Of a stretch of 64,000 nt of DNA, positions 54,131-63,562 are shown in pieces. The notes beneath the pieces are model-generated. The model was not told the DNA's origin and did not search any database. It saw only the letters and a program-made list of their open reading frames with translations. The translations under genes and the position numbers were made by a program. The stretch lies in NCBI GenBank assembly GCA_030527205.1, contig JAUNBG010000007.1, positions 57,422 to 121,421 on the forward strand. Direction: 5' to 3'. Source of the DNA: Planctomycetia bacterium. Lineage in GTDB: Bacteria > Planctomycetota > Planctomycetia > Pirellulales > Thermoguttaceae. Within the stretch, counting starts at the first letter, position 1. Each line of letters starts with the position of its first letter.

Positions 54131-55432
54131 TTATCGTTTTTGGGCTTCCGTTTGCGAAGAAACAAGCCCGGCTGTATTGATTGCAGCGACAGAATAAACT
54201 TTTTCTTCTTCTGCGCGATAAGGGTCGATCTTAAACGCCATAATCGGAAGCGATGCGTCAGGCGTATCGCTGTAAGACATTCCTTGAAAGAGCGGTCGAC
54301 CATTAACCGTCGGAGCGGTTGGAAGTTTTGCGATTTCTTCGCCATTGCAATAAATCGCAAAAGTTTCAAGTCCGCTTTCCAAATCAGCGTCGCATTTCCA
54401 GGTCATTAATCCGACAGAATCAATAGAAACGTCGGTTGGCGCTGGCGGAGGCGTTTCGTCTTCAAATGTATTATCCGCTGAATATTTCTTCCAGACATCA
54501 ACGAATTCTTCGCAAGGAAGCCAGATTCCATTTTGAACAAACGCCCGATGACTTTCGTCTTCCAACTCATTTGCCGGAAGCAGAACTTCGGTTTGCATGG
54601 GACGAAGTTCTGACGATCCAGGAACAACAGGCAAACGTTGTTCCATACAAATATCCAAAAATCGAATCGCAGGATAACGGGAATTGCCGGTTTCATGATG
54701 CGTTTCAGGATCAATCATAACGCCGATTTTTGCGCCTTGAGCGCGAATTTTTTGAAAATAGACCCAGGCAGTATCCCAAACAAAACTTATATCCGTTTCT
54801 TTCGCCCCAAGATTGAGCATGATGGGAACGGTCAAAACGTCCTCATTCATCGGAAGCGAATCGAATGTCAGGCCAACGCAATCCGGATGCCCGCTCCGAA
54901 GCCAGGCCGCAACAACGCGCTGCGGATAAAGTTGAACCATGCTTCCGCTCCAATGAGCGCCGCCGGAATGTCCCCAAAGCGTCCAGGGAATGACGCTCAA
55001 TTCTGGATGACCGCTTGTTTGAGCAAAATGGTCGAGCGCCTTAAAAAGACTTTGCGCCGATCCGTTGCGAGGGTCGCACCAATTTTCGCAAGGATGATTT
55101 TCCTGCCGATAAGAAACGGCCAGGAGTGCGCAATCATATTTCGCTGCCAACGCCTGCCAATGCAGATCAATTGCCCCGGTTCGACCGCTGTTTCCCGAAC
55201 CTTCGCCGCAACCATGCTGATGAATCAAAACGCCGCGCAAGGTTTGAACTCCCTTTGGTATTGCAATCCGCCATTCTGCGGCCATAACCAACTCGCCGGC
55301 TTCCGGAGCCGCTGGAGCTGGGAAAATGACTTCGTAATATTTCATTTCTGTGGCATTAATCATTTTCCCCAAAAACGGAAGAGTTCCAATAAATAGAGCC
55401 AAGGTTAAGAGAACGTTTTTCGTTCGGTTCAT
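54131..55432 (-). CDS. Secreted alpha/beta hydrolase with C-terminal Ig/FN3-like domain
   Basis: This 433-residue protein has a signal peptide ending near MINATE. The hydrolase core carries the nucleophile elbow GHSGGA (TLWGHSGGAHWSG), the oxyanion-region HQHGCGEGSGNSG, and a late His in ETHHETGN, consistent with a Ser/Asp/His triad. Residues about 345-425 (PAPTDVSIDSVGLMTWKCDADLESGLETFAIYCNG) form an FN3-like beta-sandwich. Esterase activity, for instance on acetylated or feruloylated carbohydrate, is plausible, but the sequence does not decide it. ATG follows AAAGGAAATGTTAT. The gene to its right on the same strand is unclear. Confidence 0.75.
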   Translation of the reverse strand: MNRTKNVLLTLALFIGTLPFLGKMINATEMKYYEVIFPAPAAPEAGELVMAAEWRIAIPKGVQTLRGVLIHQHGCGEGSGNSGRTGAIDLHWQALAAKYDCALLAVSYRQENHPCENWCDPRNGSAQSLFKALDHFAQTSGHPELSVIPWTLWGHSGGAHWSGSMVQLYPQRVVAAWLRSGHPDCVGLTFDSLPMNEDVLTVPIMLNLGAKETDISFVWDTAWVYFQKIRAQGAKIGVMIDPETHHETGNSRYPAIRFLDICMEQRLPVVPGSSELRPMQTEVLLPANELEDESHRAFVQNGIWLPCEEFVDVWKKYSADNTFEDETPPPAPTDVSIDSVGLMTWKCDADLESGLETFAIYCNGEEIAKLPTAPTVNGRPLFQGMSYSDTPDASLPIMAFKIDPYRAEEEKVYSVAAINTAGLVSSQTEAQKR

Positions 55433-56214
55433 ATAACATTTCCTTTCATTTTCATTTCGATTTGCGGGAAACGATCCAATCTCTTCAAAAGTTTCTCGAC
55501 GAAAATCCCGATTGTCCTTTCGGTATTGATGATTGTGACCTCAATGCGTGATTTGGGAATCACAAAAGAAAAACGCAAGCGAAGAATCGGGAAAGATTTC
55601 CTTAAGATTATCCATTTCGACGCTCTGATCAATCTTATTCGTTTCCAGACTTGGAAAACACAAAACGGTTTGAACTCCAAATCTTCATAATATCGAAAGA
55701 TGTATCCAACATCGACGCGTCTGGATCGGATTATACTGAAATTTCTCTCGCAAGACGGACACAAATATCGTTGAGAAAAAATCAAAAAAGTCTCAGGAAT
55801 GACCTGTTTCTTCTTTGTCTTTTCCATTCCTGTGATCGTTGAATTATGGGCGAAAGATCCGTTAATTTTTGTTCTGTTGAGTTATTGTAACCCGCAATCG
55901 AACAAAAGTCAAGATTTGAAAAGGATAAATGATAATTTGAGAAATAAAGTTGCTATTATCAAAGACTAAAAGAACTCGCAAGGCAACGAGGCAACAACAA
56001 GAGCGTTAACATTTTTCGTTTGGTAAAAAAAGCAGGAAACAATTTTTCCTTTTTTCATTTTTCGGAATTGAAACTTCGAAACTGATTTCTTTCGGCTGCG
56101 ACACAAGAACGATTGTAACTCGAACTGTAAATGACGTTTTGATATATCTCTCGCAGAGGCGATGAGATATATCAAACTAAAATGGGATATTTTCAATCAG
56201 CTTTTAACTTGCAA
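55433..56214. other. Intergenic region without a supported gene
   Basis: This 782-bp gap is upstream of the hydrolase and downstream of the cysteine-rich gene (both minus). A 132-codon open frame (55429-55827) with a CPSC pair lies here but has no proper ribosome-binding site and resembles nothing known. A weak ACAACAA-type motif (GGCAACGAGGCAACAACAAG) lies near 55980. The GCGAGAGATATATC... palindrome-like stretch near 56143-56176 may form the hydrolase-side boundary. Confidence 0.5.
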
Positions 56215-56787
56215 TTAAAAGTAATAACCGAAGCGAGCCCGACGCATCATTTTCTTCATTTTATGTTTGCCAAAACAACAGCATTTCGGAGCGGGTTGAT
56301 AACAACAATTTGATGAACAGGCGTCAATATAGGAATTGCAGGGACTGCAAGAAGTATAACAGCCCATCGGCGGTATGGAACAACATCTGTTTCGATAGCC
56401 TTTTCTAAAACAGCAACCTTTCTTCCAACCATAAGACTTATATGGATTGCAACAGGAAATCCAGTTGCAAGGGCTGCAACAGATCGAAGCGCAAGGATTT
56501 ATGCAACAAGGGTTGCAAGCTGGTTCACAGGGCGGAACGCAAGCTCGTTAGCAAGGCGGAACGCAAACCGGTTCGCAGGGCTGAGGACAAGGAATATTTC
56601 CTGCGCAATCCTGTTGCATATAAACAGGAGAATTTGTGCAAGAATTGCATTGGTTGCCATTATTCATGTTTGTACTGACAGCTGCTTCTGTAACATCAAC
56701 TTCAATTTGATCCTGAGCCTTTGTTATTCCGCTCGCATAAACAATCATTGAAACAGCAATCAATGTAAAAAGTGTCTTTTTCAACAT
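56215..56787 (-). pseudogene. Cysteine-rich secreted protein gene with in-frame TAA stop
   Basis: The ORF starts at the ATG at 56787 with a signal peptide (LKKTLFTLIAVSMIVYASGITKAQ). The mature part is rich in Cys and Pro (CPQPCEPVCVPPC). A TAA at 56548-56550 stops it at codon 80. The same frame continues for another 110 codons with the same composition: RACVPPCEPACNPCC, SICCSPCNWISCCNP, GCYTSCSPCNSYIDACSSNCC, and a basic end KHKMKKMMRRARFGYYF. The codon context suggests GAA (in CEPAC) changed to TAA. Either a recent nonsense mutation or read-through; the truncated 79-residue form may still be made. Probably an envelope protein stabilised by disulfides (inference). Confidence 0.72.
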
Positions 56788-57765
56788 CAGGTCATTTCCT
56801 TTCTTGAAATTTTGCATCGATTTAAAATCAGTTTTGCCGATCAAAACAAGATATCTAAAAAATCATTGTTTATCAATTTTCGCAAAACCATTACTAAAAT
56901 AATTGATTGAGTCTGTGTTAAGGAATTAGTGAGGAATAAAACGATGACTGTTGCAAACAATAAGCGTCAATGAAACGGTTCTTTGGTTAAAATCGCTTTC
57001 TCATTGAAACTCTTTAGCTGCTCCAAATTTTGTCAAAACTCTTTATTGTAAGCTCGTTTGAAGAGTTTTTGTTATGCTTTTCGTTAAAAACGATTTTTTA
57101 TACATTTTTTCGAAAATTAAACTTTATTCCAGACGCTTGCGTTGCAAGCAATTCCTTTTCCTCTCATTTTTGAACCATTCTGAAAAAAGTTCCTTCAGAA
57201 TCTCGTAACTCAAAAATCGAGTTTTTTTATTTTGCCTAACTATACAGTTCAAAATTTATAACGGTTTTAATAATGTTAATTTTTCCTGAGTTTAAAATAG
57301 AACTTTTATTTTATGAATTTTTAGGTTAAGATATTTTTTAATCTTTAATGAATAGTAAAATAAACTTTAAGGAAGTTCTAAAAACCTGCAGGGAACGCAG
57401 ACGTCTCGTCTGCTGGAACTTGTTTTCGTAACGTCTTCCGAATTGAGTTGGTTGTAAAAAACAGCTTTTTAGAATTTCCTTTAAAATCGGTTGTTCCGAA
57501 ATATCTTAAAAACAAAAGCGACGATTTGTAAAGAGAACAGAAAAGTCCTATAAAAAATTCAATCCCTTTGCGTTGTCTCAAGGTCATGACGTTTGTTTCC
57601 TCTCGGGGACTGTTGAGTCGTCAAAACAGTTCTATTTCCGTTTTTAAGATAATATCGGGCGAATTGCTGAGACCGAAGCCTTTCGTTTATTCTGACTTTG
57701 ACCAAAGAGGCTTGAAAATTCGACGTTCTTTGCCAAATAATGATTCGTCAAAATAGGAGAAATCA
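56788..57765. other. Intergenic region with two hairpins and one dispersed element
   Basis: This 978-bp gap between divergent genes carries AAAACTCTT/AAGAGTTTT (57035-57043 with 57061-57069) and AACTC/GAGTT followed by seven Ts (57207-57229). These look like terminators of a plus-strand transcript, although no coding gene precedes them; a small RNA is one possibility. The dispersed element is at 57370-57480. Confidence 0.4.
57370..57480 (+). repeat. Dispersed inverted-repeat element, copy 11 (subfamily A)
   Basis: Begins AGGAAGTTCTAAAAACCTG and ends AGCTTTTTAGAATTTCCT. The core GCAGACGTCTCGTCTGC is a perfect palindrome with a compensatory change relative to GCGGACG...CGTCCGC. GAATTGAGTTGGTTGTAAAAAAC follows in two parts. 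Confidence 0.88.
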
Positions 57766-60700
57766 ATGAAATTAAAGATTAATGCGTCAAAAAAGTTTCA
57801 TTTTTCCTTGAAAAACAGATCATTAAACCAGCTTTTTGGGACAAATTCTTTTATTCGTATCAATATTATCAAAAGAAGGATTCGTTTTGTTAAGATGAAA
57901 AGACTTCTGATTCAAAAAATTGTTTTGCGAAATCCGATCTTGACTCCAATTTTTCCTTTTTTGAGTTTGATATTATTGACGGTTTTCTTAGTTCCATTGC
58001 AACTTTCAGCTCAAACAGAAAAAATGGATAAATCGGCCGAAACGCTTCATGAGTCGAGAAAAAGTGTTGTCGAGGATTCTTTTTTAAGCCCGCCTGTCTC
58101 GCTCGCTGAACTTTCCCGAAATTCTGTCAGGAAGTCTGAAGAAAAGTCAGCAAATAAACCAGATTTTTCGAGTTCAATGTCCAATTCTCCTTTAAAAGAA
58201 TTCAAAAGGCCATCAAATTCTCTGAATTCCAACGGATTATTGTCTCGTCAGTCAATCAACGATTTGCCAACTTTGACCCAATATTCACATGCAACGCCGA
58301 ATCAAAAATTTTCAGATGAACAGACCGTTTTAAAGCAAAACGACAATCCTGACGAATCCGAAGTTCCTGACGTTTTAACGGATCAAAGTTCGGAAAAAGT
58401 CAACGAATCCAGCTCAAATTTCAACTATGAACAAACAACTTCTCAAAATGGGCCGAACGATTTTAAGTTTCCTCATGATTATCAGCCGATTCAATCTTTT
58501 GCGACCAATCAAATTTCGAATGATCGAGCGCCGACCATAACGCGCCGAGTCGTTTATACTCAAAATACAAATTTGTTCGTCTTATCAAACGGTTTGACTC
58601 TTTTTGTAAGACGAGACACAAATTCTCAACAGGCAACTGTTCGCGCTTATATTCGAAATACTGGAAGCCTGAATGAAGAAGAATATTCCGGCTCTGGAAT
58701 CAGTCATCTGGTTGGCGAAATGGTTGCCGCTTGTTCAACACAAAAACGTTCTCAAGCTGAAATCCAGAATTTATTGAATCAATTTGGCGGAGCGACTGAC
58801 GTTAAAATAACCAGTAATCTGACTTCATTTGCTATCGATTGCTCTTCCGATCTCATTTCTTCGGCCATTGATATTTTGATTGATCGAATACTGAACGCAA
58901 GATTCGATACTTCGCTTTTTGTGTCGAAATCCCGTATAATCAACCAGGCCTTTGCCGATGCAAAATCGAATCGAGATAAAGTTGCCTGGAATCTTTTATT
59001 GGAAACCGTTTATCCTAACCATCCGCAACGTTTTCCCTGTTTCGGATATCCCGACCTGTTTTCGCTTTTGACTCTGAACGATGTCAATGAATTTTATCGT
59101 CAACGTTATATTCCCAATAATCAAATTATTGTCGTTGCCGGCAACGTTCATCCGGACAAAATCGTTCAACAAATCATTCAATTATATAATAATCGTCCGC
59201 GTATTATGGAAAAGGATATTGTTTGGCCTGCTGAATCCAAACAAATATCGCGACGCGATTCCGTTCAAGAAATGGACGGAAAAACTTTTGATGCGATCTT
59301 TGCCTGGCCGACTGTCTATTTAACGGACAATGACGTCTGCGCTCTTGACGTTTTGGCAAAAATTCTCGCTCAAAACGAAAACGGTCGATTACTCAAAACG
59401 TTGAAACAGGAAAAATCATTAATCATTTCTGCCAACTCTCAATCTTATTTAATGGAAAATGTTCGCGGTTTCTTTTATATTAAAGTCGCCGCATTACCGG
59501 AAAATTATGAAATGGTTCAACAGATTATTCTCAATGAAATCAAAAAACTTCAAGATTATCCTGTCGCCATTGAAGAATTGAATCGAGCCAAAAAACAGAT
59601 TGAAACGGCTTTCATTTTTCAAAAAGAGTCGTTATCGATCAGCATTGACAGAATGATTGCCAATTATTTGCAAACAGGCGACCCCAATTATGAAAATCAG
59701 TATTTGAACAATCTTCGAAATGTTTCTCTTGACGATATTCGTCGCGTTGCTCAACTCTATTTTCAAACAAATTTCATGACTCGCGTTTTAATAACCCCCA
59801 TTCAAATGGCGCCTCAAGCGGTTTCTTTCGAAAAAACAATTCCTGACGAAGAACTTCAAGCGATTAAATTTCCTGAAAATGATTTGCGACTTTTAACAAA
59901 AACAAATCGCCGCGTTCCCATTATCAATATCCAGCTTATCGCCCTGGGAAGCTCGTTGATTGAGTCTCAAGACAAAGCGGGAAAAACGGCTCTTCTGGCT
60001 GAAATGTTAAAAATGGGAAAAGTTAAACAGACAGGACAATCTTATTTGGATTATTTTGACTCTCTTGGAGCCTCTTTCAAAATTCAAACGGGAAGAAATA
60101 CTGTTTGCATTAGCGCAACGGTTTTAAAAGACGATTTGCCCTTTGTCATTCCTGTTATTAAAGAAATGGCTTTTCAGTTGGATATTTCTGATGAATCGCT
60201 GCAAAAAGCCAAAAAAATTCAATTTACAAAAATTGAACAAAACAATAACTCTCCCGAAAATGAATTAATGAACCATTTTTCGAATTCGCTTCCGCGTTCA
60301 ACCCCGTTTCATCTTCCTCTTGACGGAACAAAAGAATCGATTGAACGATTAACATGCGACGATATGGTTCAATGTCAACGACAACTCTTCGCTCCGCAGA
60401 ATATTGTATTGACGGTTTTTGGCGATATTGATTATAATCAAGCGGCTAACTGGATCAATAATGAATTTGGTTCTGTTAAAAAAACAATCAACTTTCGACC
60501 TGTTTCTTTTGACCGAAAAAACGAATTGATTGAATCTCTTGATTTACATTTTCAGACTCAAAAAGAAACGGCAATGGCCATTTTAGCTTTTCCAACGGTC
60601 AGTATTCAGGAAGTCGACGATTATGCCGCTCTTCTCGTTTTACAAACCATTTTGGCCGGATATCGTTTTCCTGACGGAATTTTGGTCAATGAATTACGAA

Positions 60701-61095
60701 ACGAAGGTCTTGTTGATCGAATTCAGGTCAAACAGATGAGTTCTCCCGTTCCCAGCTATTTTTATGTCATGTTTGAAACAAAACCTGAGCAACTTGCTTC
60801 TGTTTTGAACAGAGTTCAAAAATCAATAGAAAAAACGAAGACCGGATTTATTACTTCGGAACAAATTCAAAAAGCAAAAGAAAAACTGAAAGCCTGCCAT
60901 AAATTAGAGAATCCTCTCCTCGAAGAAAAAGCAAGAAAAACAGGGCTCGACGAACTTTATGGCGTCGGATTCAATAACGATCTTCGTTTTGACGAACAGA
61001 TTGACAAAGTAACTCAGGAAAAAGTGCTTTCCGTCGCTCGAAAATATTTCAACCAAAAAATTGTGATTACGATTTCCCCTTTCGCGATTCGATAA
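57766..61095 (+). CDS. M16-like (insulinase-family) protein with degenerate zinc motif
   Basis: This 1109-residue protein has an unusually long N-terminal leader: a basic stretch of about 60 residues, then a hydrophobic helix ending at PLQLSAQTEK. A Ser/Asn-rich linker (about 90-260) precedes two M16 halves (about 265-690 and 700-1105). In the first half the zinc motif HxxEH should stand in SGISHLVGEMVAAC, but reads H314-L-V-G-E318, so the catalytic Glu and second His are lost. RVLITPIQM and IVLTVFGDIDY mark conserved core strands. Probably a non-catalytic scaffold or chaperone, like the inactive partner of M16B pairs. ATG follows AGGAGAAATCA, supporting the long leader. A hairpin terminator follows. 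Confidence 0.75.
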   Translation: MKLKINASKKFHFSLKNRSLNQLFGTNSFIRINIIKRRIRFVKMKRLLIQKIVLRNPILTPIFPFLSLILLTVFLVPLQLSAQTEKMDKSAETLHESRKSVVEDSFLSPPVSLAELSRNSVRKSEEKSANKPDFSSSMSNSPLKEFKRPSNSLNSNGLLSRQSINDLPTLTQYSHATPNQKFSDEQTVLKQNDNPDESEVPDVLTDQSSEKVNESSSNFNYEQTTSQNGPNDFKFPHDYQPIQSFATNQISNDRAPTITRRVVYTQNTNLFVLSNGLTLFVRRDTNSQQATVRAYIRNTGSLNEEEYSGSGISHLVGEMVAACSTQKRSQAEIQNLLNQFGGATDVKITSNLTSFAIDCSSDLISSAIDILIDRILNARFDTSLFVSKSRIINQAFADAKSNRDKVAWNLLLETVYPNHPQRFPCFGYPDLFSLLTLNDVNEFYRQRYIPNNQIIVVAGNVHPDKIVQQIIQLYNNRPRIMEKDIVWPAESKQISRRDSVQEMDGKTFDAIFAWPTVYLTDNDVCALDVLAKILAQNENGRLLKTLKQEKSLIISANSQSYLMENVRGFFYIKVAALPENYEMVQQIILNEIKKLQDYPVAIEELNRAKKQIETAFIFQKESLSISIDRMIANYLQTGDPNYENQYLNNLRNVSLDDIRRVAQLYFQTNFMTRVLITPIQMAPQAVSFEKTIPDEELQAIKFPENDLRLLTKTNRRVPIINIQLIALGSSLIESQDKAGKTALLAEMLKMGKVKQTGQSYLDYFDSLGASFKIQTGRNTVCISATVLKDDLPFVIPVIKEMAFQLDISDESLQKAKKIQFTKIEQNNNSPENELMNHFSNSLPRSTPFHLPLDGTKESIERLTCDDMVQCQRQLFAPQNIVLTVFGDIDYNQAANWINNEFGSVKKTINFRPVSFDRKNELIESLDLHFQTQKETAMAILAFPTVSIQEVDDYAALLVLQTILAGYRFPDGILVNELRNEGLVDRIQVKQMSSPVPSYFYVMFETKPEQLASVLNRVQKSIEKTKTGFITSEQIQKAKEKLKACHKLENPLLEEKARKTGLDELYGVGFNNDLRFDEQIDKVTQEKVLSVARKYFNQKIVITISPFAIR

Positions 61096-61143
61096 TTCTT
61101 CGCTTTGGCAAAATAAGAAGCGTTTTTCTGCAAATAACCGTAC

Positions 61144-61198
61144 TTTCCCCGATTTTTGTAATGATTTGGTATTTTTCACATTACAAAGATCGGGGAAA
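61144..61198. terminator. Strong bidirectional hairpin terminator
   Basis: Two 20-base arms (61144-61163 and 61179-61198, TTTCCCCGAT... and ...ATCGGGGAAA) pair with a single mismatch around a 15-base loop. It lies between the M16-like gene and the convergent amidotransferase-like remnant. Confidence 0.82.
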
Positions 61199-61209
61199 GC
61201 TCTGTATAT

Positions 61210-61545
61210 TTAACCGCGGTCGCTATTTCTTGAATTCGACGGACGCCGAGCCGTCAAAACCCGTTTGCGGACGTCGATCGGAAACGGATGGCCCAATCCC
61301 GGCTGAATCCCGCCGTCGGTCGCCCTGCGAAAATGCAAAATGAACGGACTCGCCGGGAAATGCTCTTTCAGTTGGCGATAAACGTCGAAAAACTCGTCCC
61401 GCGTCATGAGTCCTTTGCGAATAACGAGTCTGCCCTGATCCGCCAGCATAAGTCCCGCCCCATGCGGATTATGCCGAAAACAATACACAAAAACGGTTTC
61501 GTTCGGAAATTCAATCCCCCTCGACTTGACAACAATCATACGCAT
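61210..61545 (-). pseudogene. Class II glutamine amidotransferase-like remnant, nucleophile lost
   Basis: The ATG at 61545 has GAGGAA six bases upstream. The 111-residue product MRMIVVKSRGIEFPNE..., FRHNPHGAGLMLADQGRLVIRKG, ILHFRRATDGGIQPGLGHPFPID matches the start of small Ntn-type amidotransferases found in phages and plasmids. These begin Met-Cys, the Cys being the nucleophile; here codon 2 is CGT (Arg), one base from TGT. The C-terminal half expected of the family is missing and the frame ends in unrelated RPSNSRNSDRG. Locally higher GC than the host genes suggests acquisition. Confidence 0.55.
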
Positions 61546-61788
61546 GACGCTTCCTCTAAAATCTTGAATATATGGGCTTGCGTTCAATTGGCATGCACAA
61601 GTTAGAGCTTGTCTTAAATCATACAAGCCCATATCGGGAATTATCTGAAGGAATTCGGAAAGATTTTTGTAAGAAAAGGGAATTGCGCTTGTCAAGAGTC
61701 GGGTTGTCATGCGGGGAATTACGGTTACAATATGTAGACAATAAGTAAATGTACTTTTTCCAAGGATTCCGCAGCACAAAATACTGCA

Positions 61789-62085
61789 ATGGAAGAAAAC
61801 ATCATCCAGAAAGTCCTCCGTCAATTGTTCGACTTCGATCCGTTTCGACCGAATCAGGAAGTCGTTGTCACATCGCTACTTAACAGTCAGGACGTTTGGG
61901 CGGTCATGCCGACGGCGGGGGAAAATCGCTCTGTTATCAATTTCCGGCGGTCGTTCTCGACGGTATTTGTGTTATTGTAAGTCCTTGATATCTCTCATGA
62001 AGAATCAGGTCGATTCCGCTCGCGAACTCGATAGTCGGGCGGCGACTCTCTATTCGACCACCGGCAAACATCGTTGCTGTGACGG
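61789..62085 (+). pseudogene. recQ: RecQ-type helicase pseudogene, N-terminal fragment
   Basis: Frame 1 gives QKVLRQLFDFDPFRPNQEVV then [15 protein letters not shown], the RecQ motif 0/I region. A one-base loss at about 61914 shifts [24 protein letters not shown] out of frame, and a second near 61988 separates ISLMKNQVDSARELDSRAATLYST. After this the similarity ends. Only about 95 of roughly 600 codons remain, so the fragment cannot make an active helicase. It is divergent from the amidotransferase-like remnant and lies next to the integrative element. Confidence 0.78.
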
Positions 62086-62152
62086 TGTTGACTGTCCGAA
62101 AAAATTAGGGCAATCAGTAAAAGATAATGACAACAACTTGAGCAAGTGAAGA

Positions 62153-62196
62153 ATTAACTTATGTCAATAAAAAAGGATTAACTTATGTCAATAAAA
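62153..62196 (+). repeat. Tandem 24-bp-period duplication at the element edge
   Basis: ATTAACTTATGTCAATAAAA occurs at 62153-62172 and 62177-62196. It lies between the recQ fragment and the integrative element and is followed by the AT-rich AAATATAGTTTTTGACTATC. Confidence 0.8.
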
Positions 62197-62238
62197 TCAA
62201 AATATAGTTTTTGACTATCTCTTTATAAGTTCTCATAA

Positions 62239-62275
62239 GCCGGTATAGCCTGTATTTACAGGCTTTCCGGCATTT
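62239..62275 (-). terminator. Hairpin terminator downstream of int
   Basis: GCCGG (62239-62243) pairs with CCGGC (62267-62271), and AGCCTGTA with TACAGGCT inside it; ATTTTTC follows on the plus strand. It lies 98 bp past the int stop, inside the element end. Confidence 0.55.
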
Positions 62276-62332
62276 TTCAAATCGGAAGAAGCTCTTATAT
62301 ATTCTCATTTCCCCTCATGTTTTCGCGTCCAA

Positions 62333-62355
62333 AAGTAGTAAATCAAGTAGTAAAA
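62333..62355 (+). promoter_or_regulatory. DR2-type arm sites for Tn916-family integrase
   Basis: AAGTAGTAAAT (62333-62343) and AAGTAGTAAAA (62345-62355) repeat with a 12-bp step. They resemble the DR2 arm repeats (GAGTAGTAAATTC type) bound by the N-terminal domain of Tn916 integrase, and lie just outside the int stop. Confidence 0.65.
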
Positions 62356-62368
62356 CCTCTATCTACTA

Positions 62369-63562
62369 CTAAGCAATCAGCCGTTCCATTTCTGCCATTG
62401 CACTATCAGAGGTAGCATGGGCGTAATAGTTCAGCGTCATGTTGATGTTGGAATGTCCCATGATATACTGCAATGCTTTCGGGTTCATTCCGGCGTTTGC
62501 TAAATTGGTACAGAACGTATGGCGTAGGGTATGGGGCGTTGTCACTTTCGGTAAGGCTTCCTCATGGCTTTTGTTGTACTTCTTCACAAGCCCCCGGAAC
62601 ATGGTTTCAAAGTTGACTGCTACTTTCGGTAGCCCGTTCCGGTTAAGGAATAAAAATCTGCTGTAACCGCCGACAATAAAATTGTCTGCCCGTCCCCTGT
62701 CATTCAGCACACGCTTGAACGCTTCATAGACTTTGGTACTCATTGGAATTTGTCTGATACCGCTTTTTGTCTTTGGCGTTTCAACATGATACCCAACTCC
62801 CGATACTTTCAAAAGCTGGTGGTCTACGTTGATTAGCTTATGCTCAAAGTCAATATCGCTTTCAGTCAGTCCGCAGAGTTCAGAAATGCGAAGCCCTGTT
62901 CCTAACAGTATGATAATCTCGTCGTAATACTTCTGATAGACTTTATCACTCTGCACAAAGGACAGGAAAGACGCTTCCTGTGTTGGGGATAGAGGTACCT
63001 TTGGTTCGGTGTTATCTTCTAAAACGGTGTTCAACTGGAAGTCAAAGGGATTTTTCCTAATGCAATCGTCCTGTATGGCTGTGTAAAAGGCAGCTTTCAG
63101 AGAACGCTTGTGATTGTTGATTGTCTTGAATGAATAGCCCTTATCTTTCATGCGTAAAGCCCATTCTTTCGCGTCGGACAGCTTCACGCTCTCAATGCTG
63201 CAAGCTCCAAGACTATCTTCTTCCAAAATCCTCATAAGCTGCTTGCGCCCCTGTTTTGTGCCATGCCGTACATTTGCCCGGTGCCTTATCTGCTTTGCGT
63301 AGAGTTGGCAGACAGTCATTTTCTTTCCCAACGTGTCAATCCCGTCGTCAAGGTCTTTCTGTATCTCTTTTTCCTTTTCCCGAAGCGAAATATCTTCACG
63401 TTTTCCCGCCGGGGTCTTGTCGGTAGGTACTAACTTCCAAGCGTAAACAAATTGCGGGTTCCCAAAGGTATCTATATATTTGTAAGCATATCTTCCGTCT
63501 TTTCTCTGGCTCTCTCCTGTGCGTAAAATGCGGTTCCTGTTATCTCGTCTTTTCTCCGACAT
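62369..63562 (-). CDS. int: Tyrosine-recombinase integrase, Tn916/Tn1549 family
   Basis: This 397-residue recombinase excises and inserts the element. It has an N-terminal arm-binding domain (RRDNRNRILRTGESQRKDGRYAYKYIDTFGNPQFVYAWKL), a core-binding SAM-like domain, and the catalytic domain: R225 (LGTGLRISELCGL), K in TPKTKSGIRQIP, H344 and R347 (HTLRHTF), H370 (MGHSN), and Tyr379 or 380 (NYYAHA). All catalytic residues are present, so it is probably active. It ends TAG next to DR2-type repeats. The excisionase gene lies 80 bp upstream on the same strand. Confidence 0.95.
   Translation of the reverse strand: MSEKRRDNRNRILRTGESQRKDGRYAYKYIDTFGNPQFVYAWKLVPTDKTPAGKREDISLREKEKEIQKDLDDGIDTLGKKMTVCQLYAKQIRHRANVRHGTKQGRKQLMRILEEDSLGACSIESVKLSDAKEWALRMKDKGYSFKTINNHKRSLKAAFYTAIQDDCIRKNPFDFQLNTVLEDNTEPKVPLSPTQEASFLSFVQSDKVYQKYYDEIIILLGTGLRISELCGLTESDIDFEHKLINVDHQLLKVSGVGYHVETPKTKSGIRQIPMSTKVYEAFKRVLNDRGRADNFIVGGYSRFLFLNRNGLPKVAVNFETMFRGLVKKYNKSHEEALPKVTTPHTLRHTFCTNLANAGMNPKALQYIMGHSNINMTLNYYAHATSDSAMAEMERLIA

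Noticed and set aside
55429..55827. 132-codon minus-strand ORF with a CPSC pair upstream of the secreted hydrolase
   Set aside because: AGGA abuts the start codon with no spacing, composition is unlike the neighbours, and no family is recognised. More likely a chance open frame.
56442..56678. 78-codon plus-strand ORF with many Cys and Lys
   Set aside because: Antisense of the cysteine-rich gene; repeats arise from the complementary strand.
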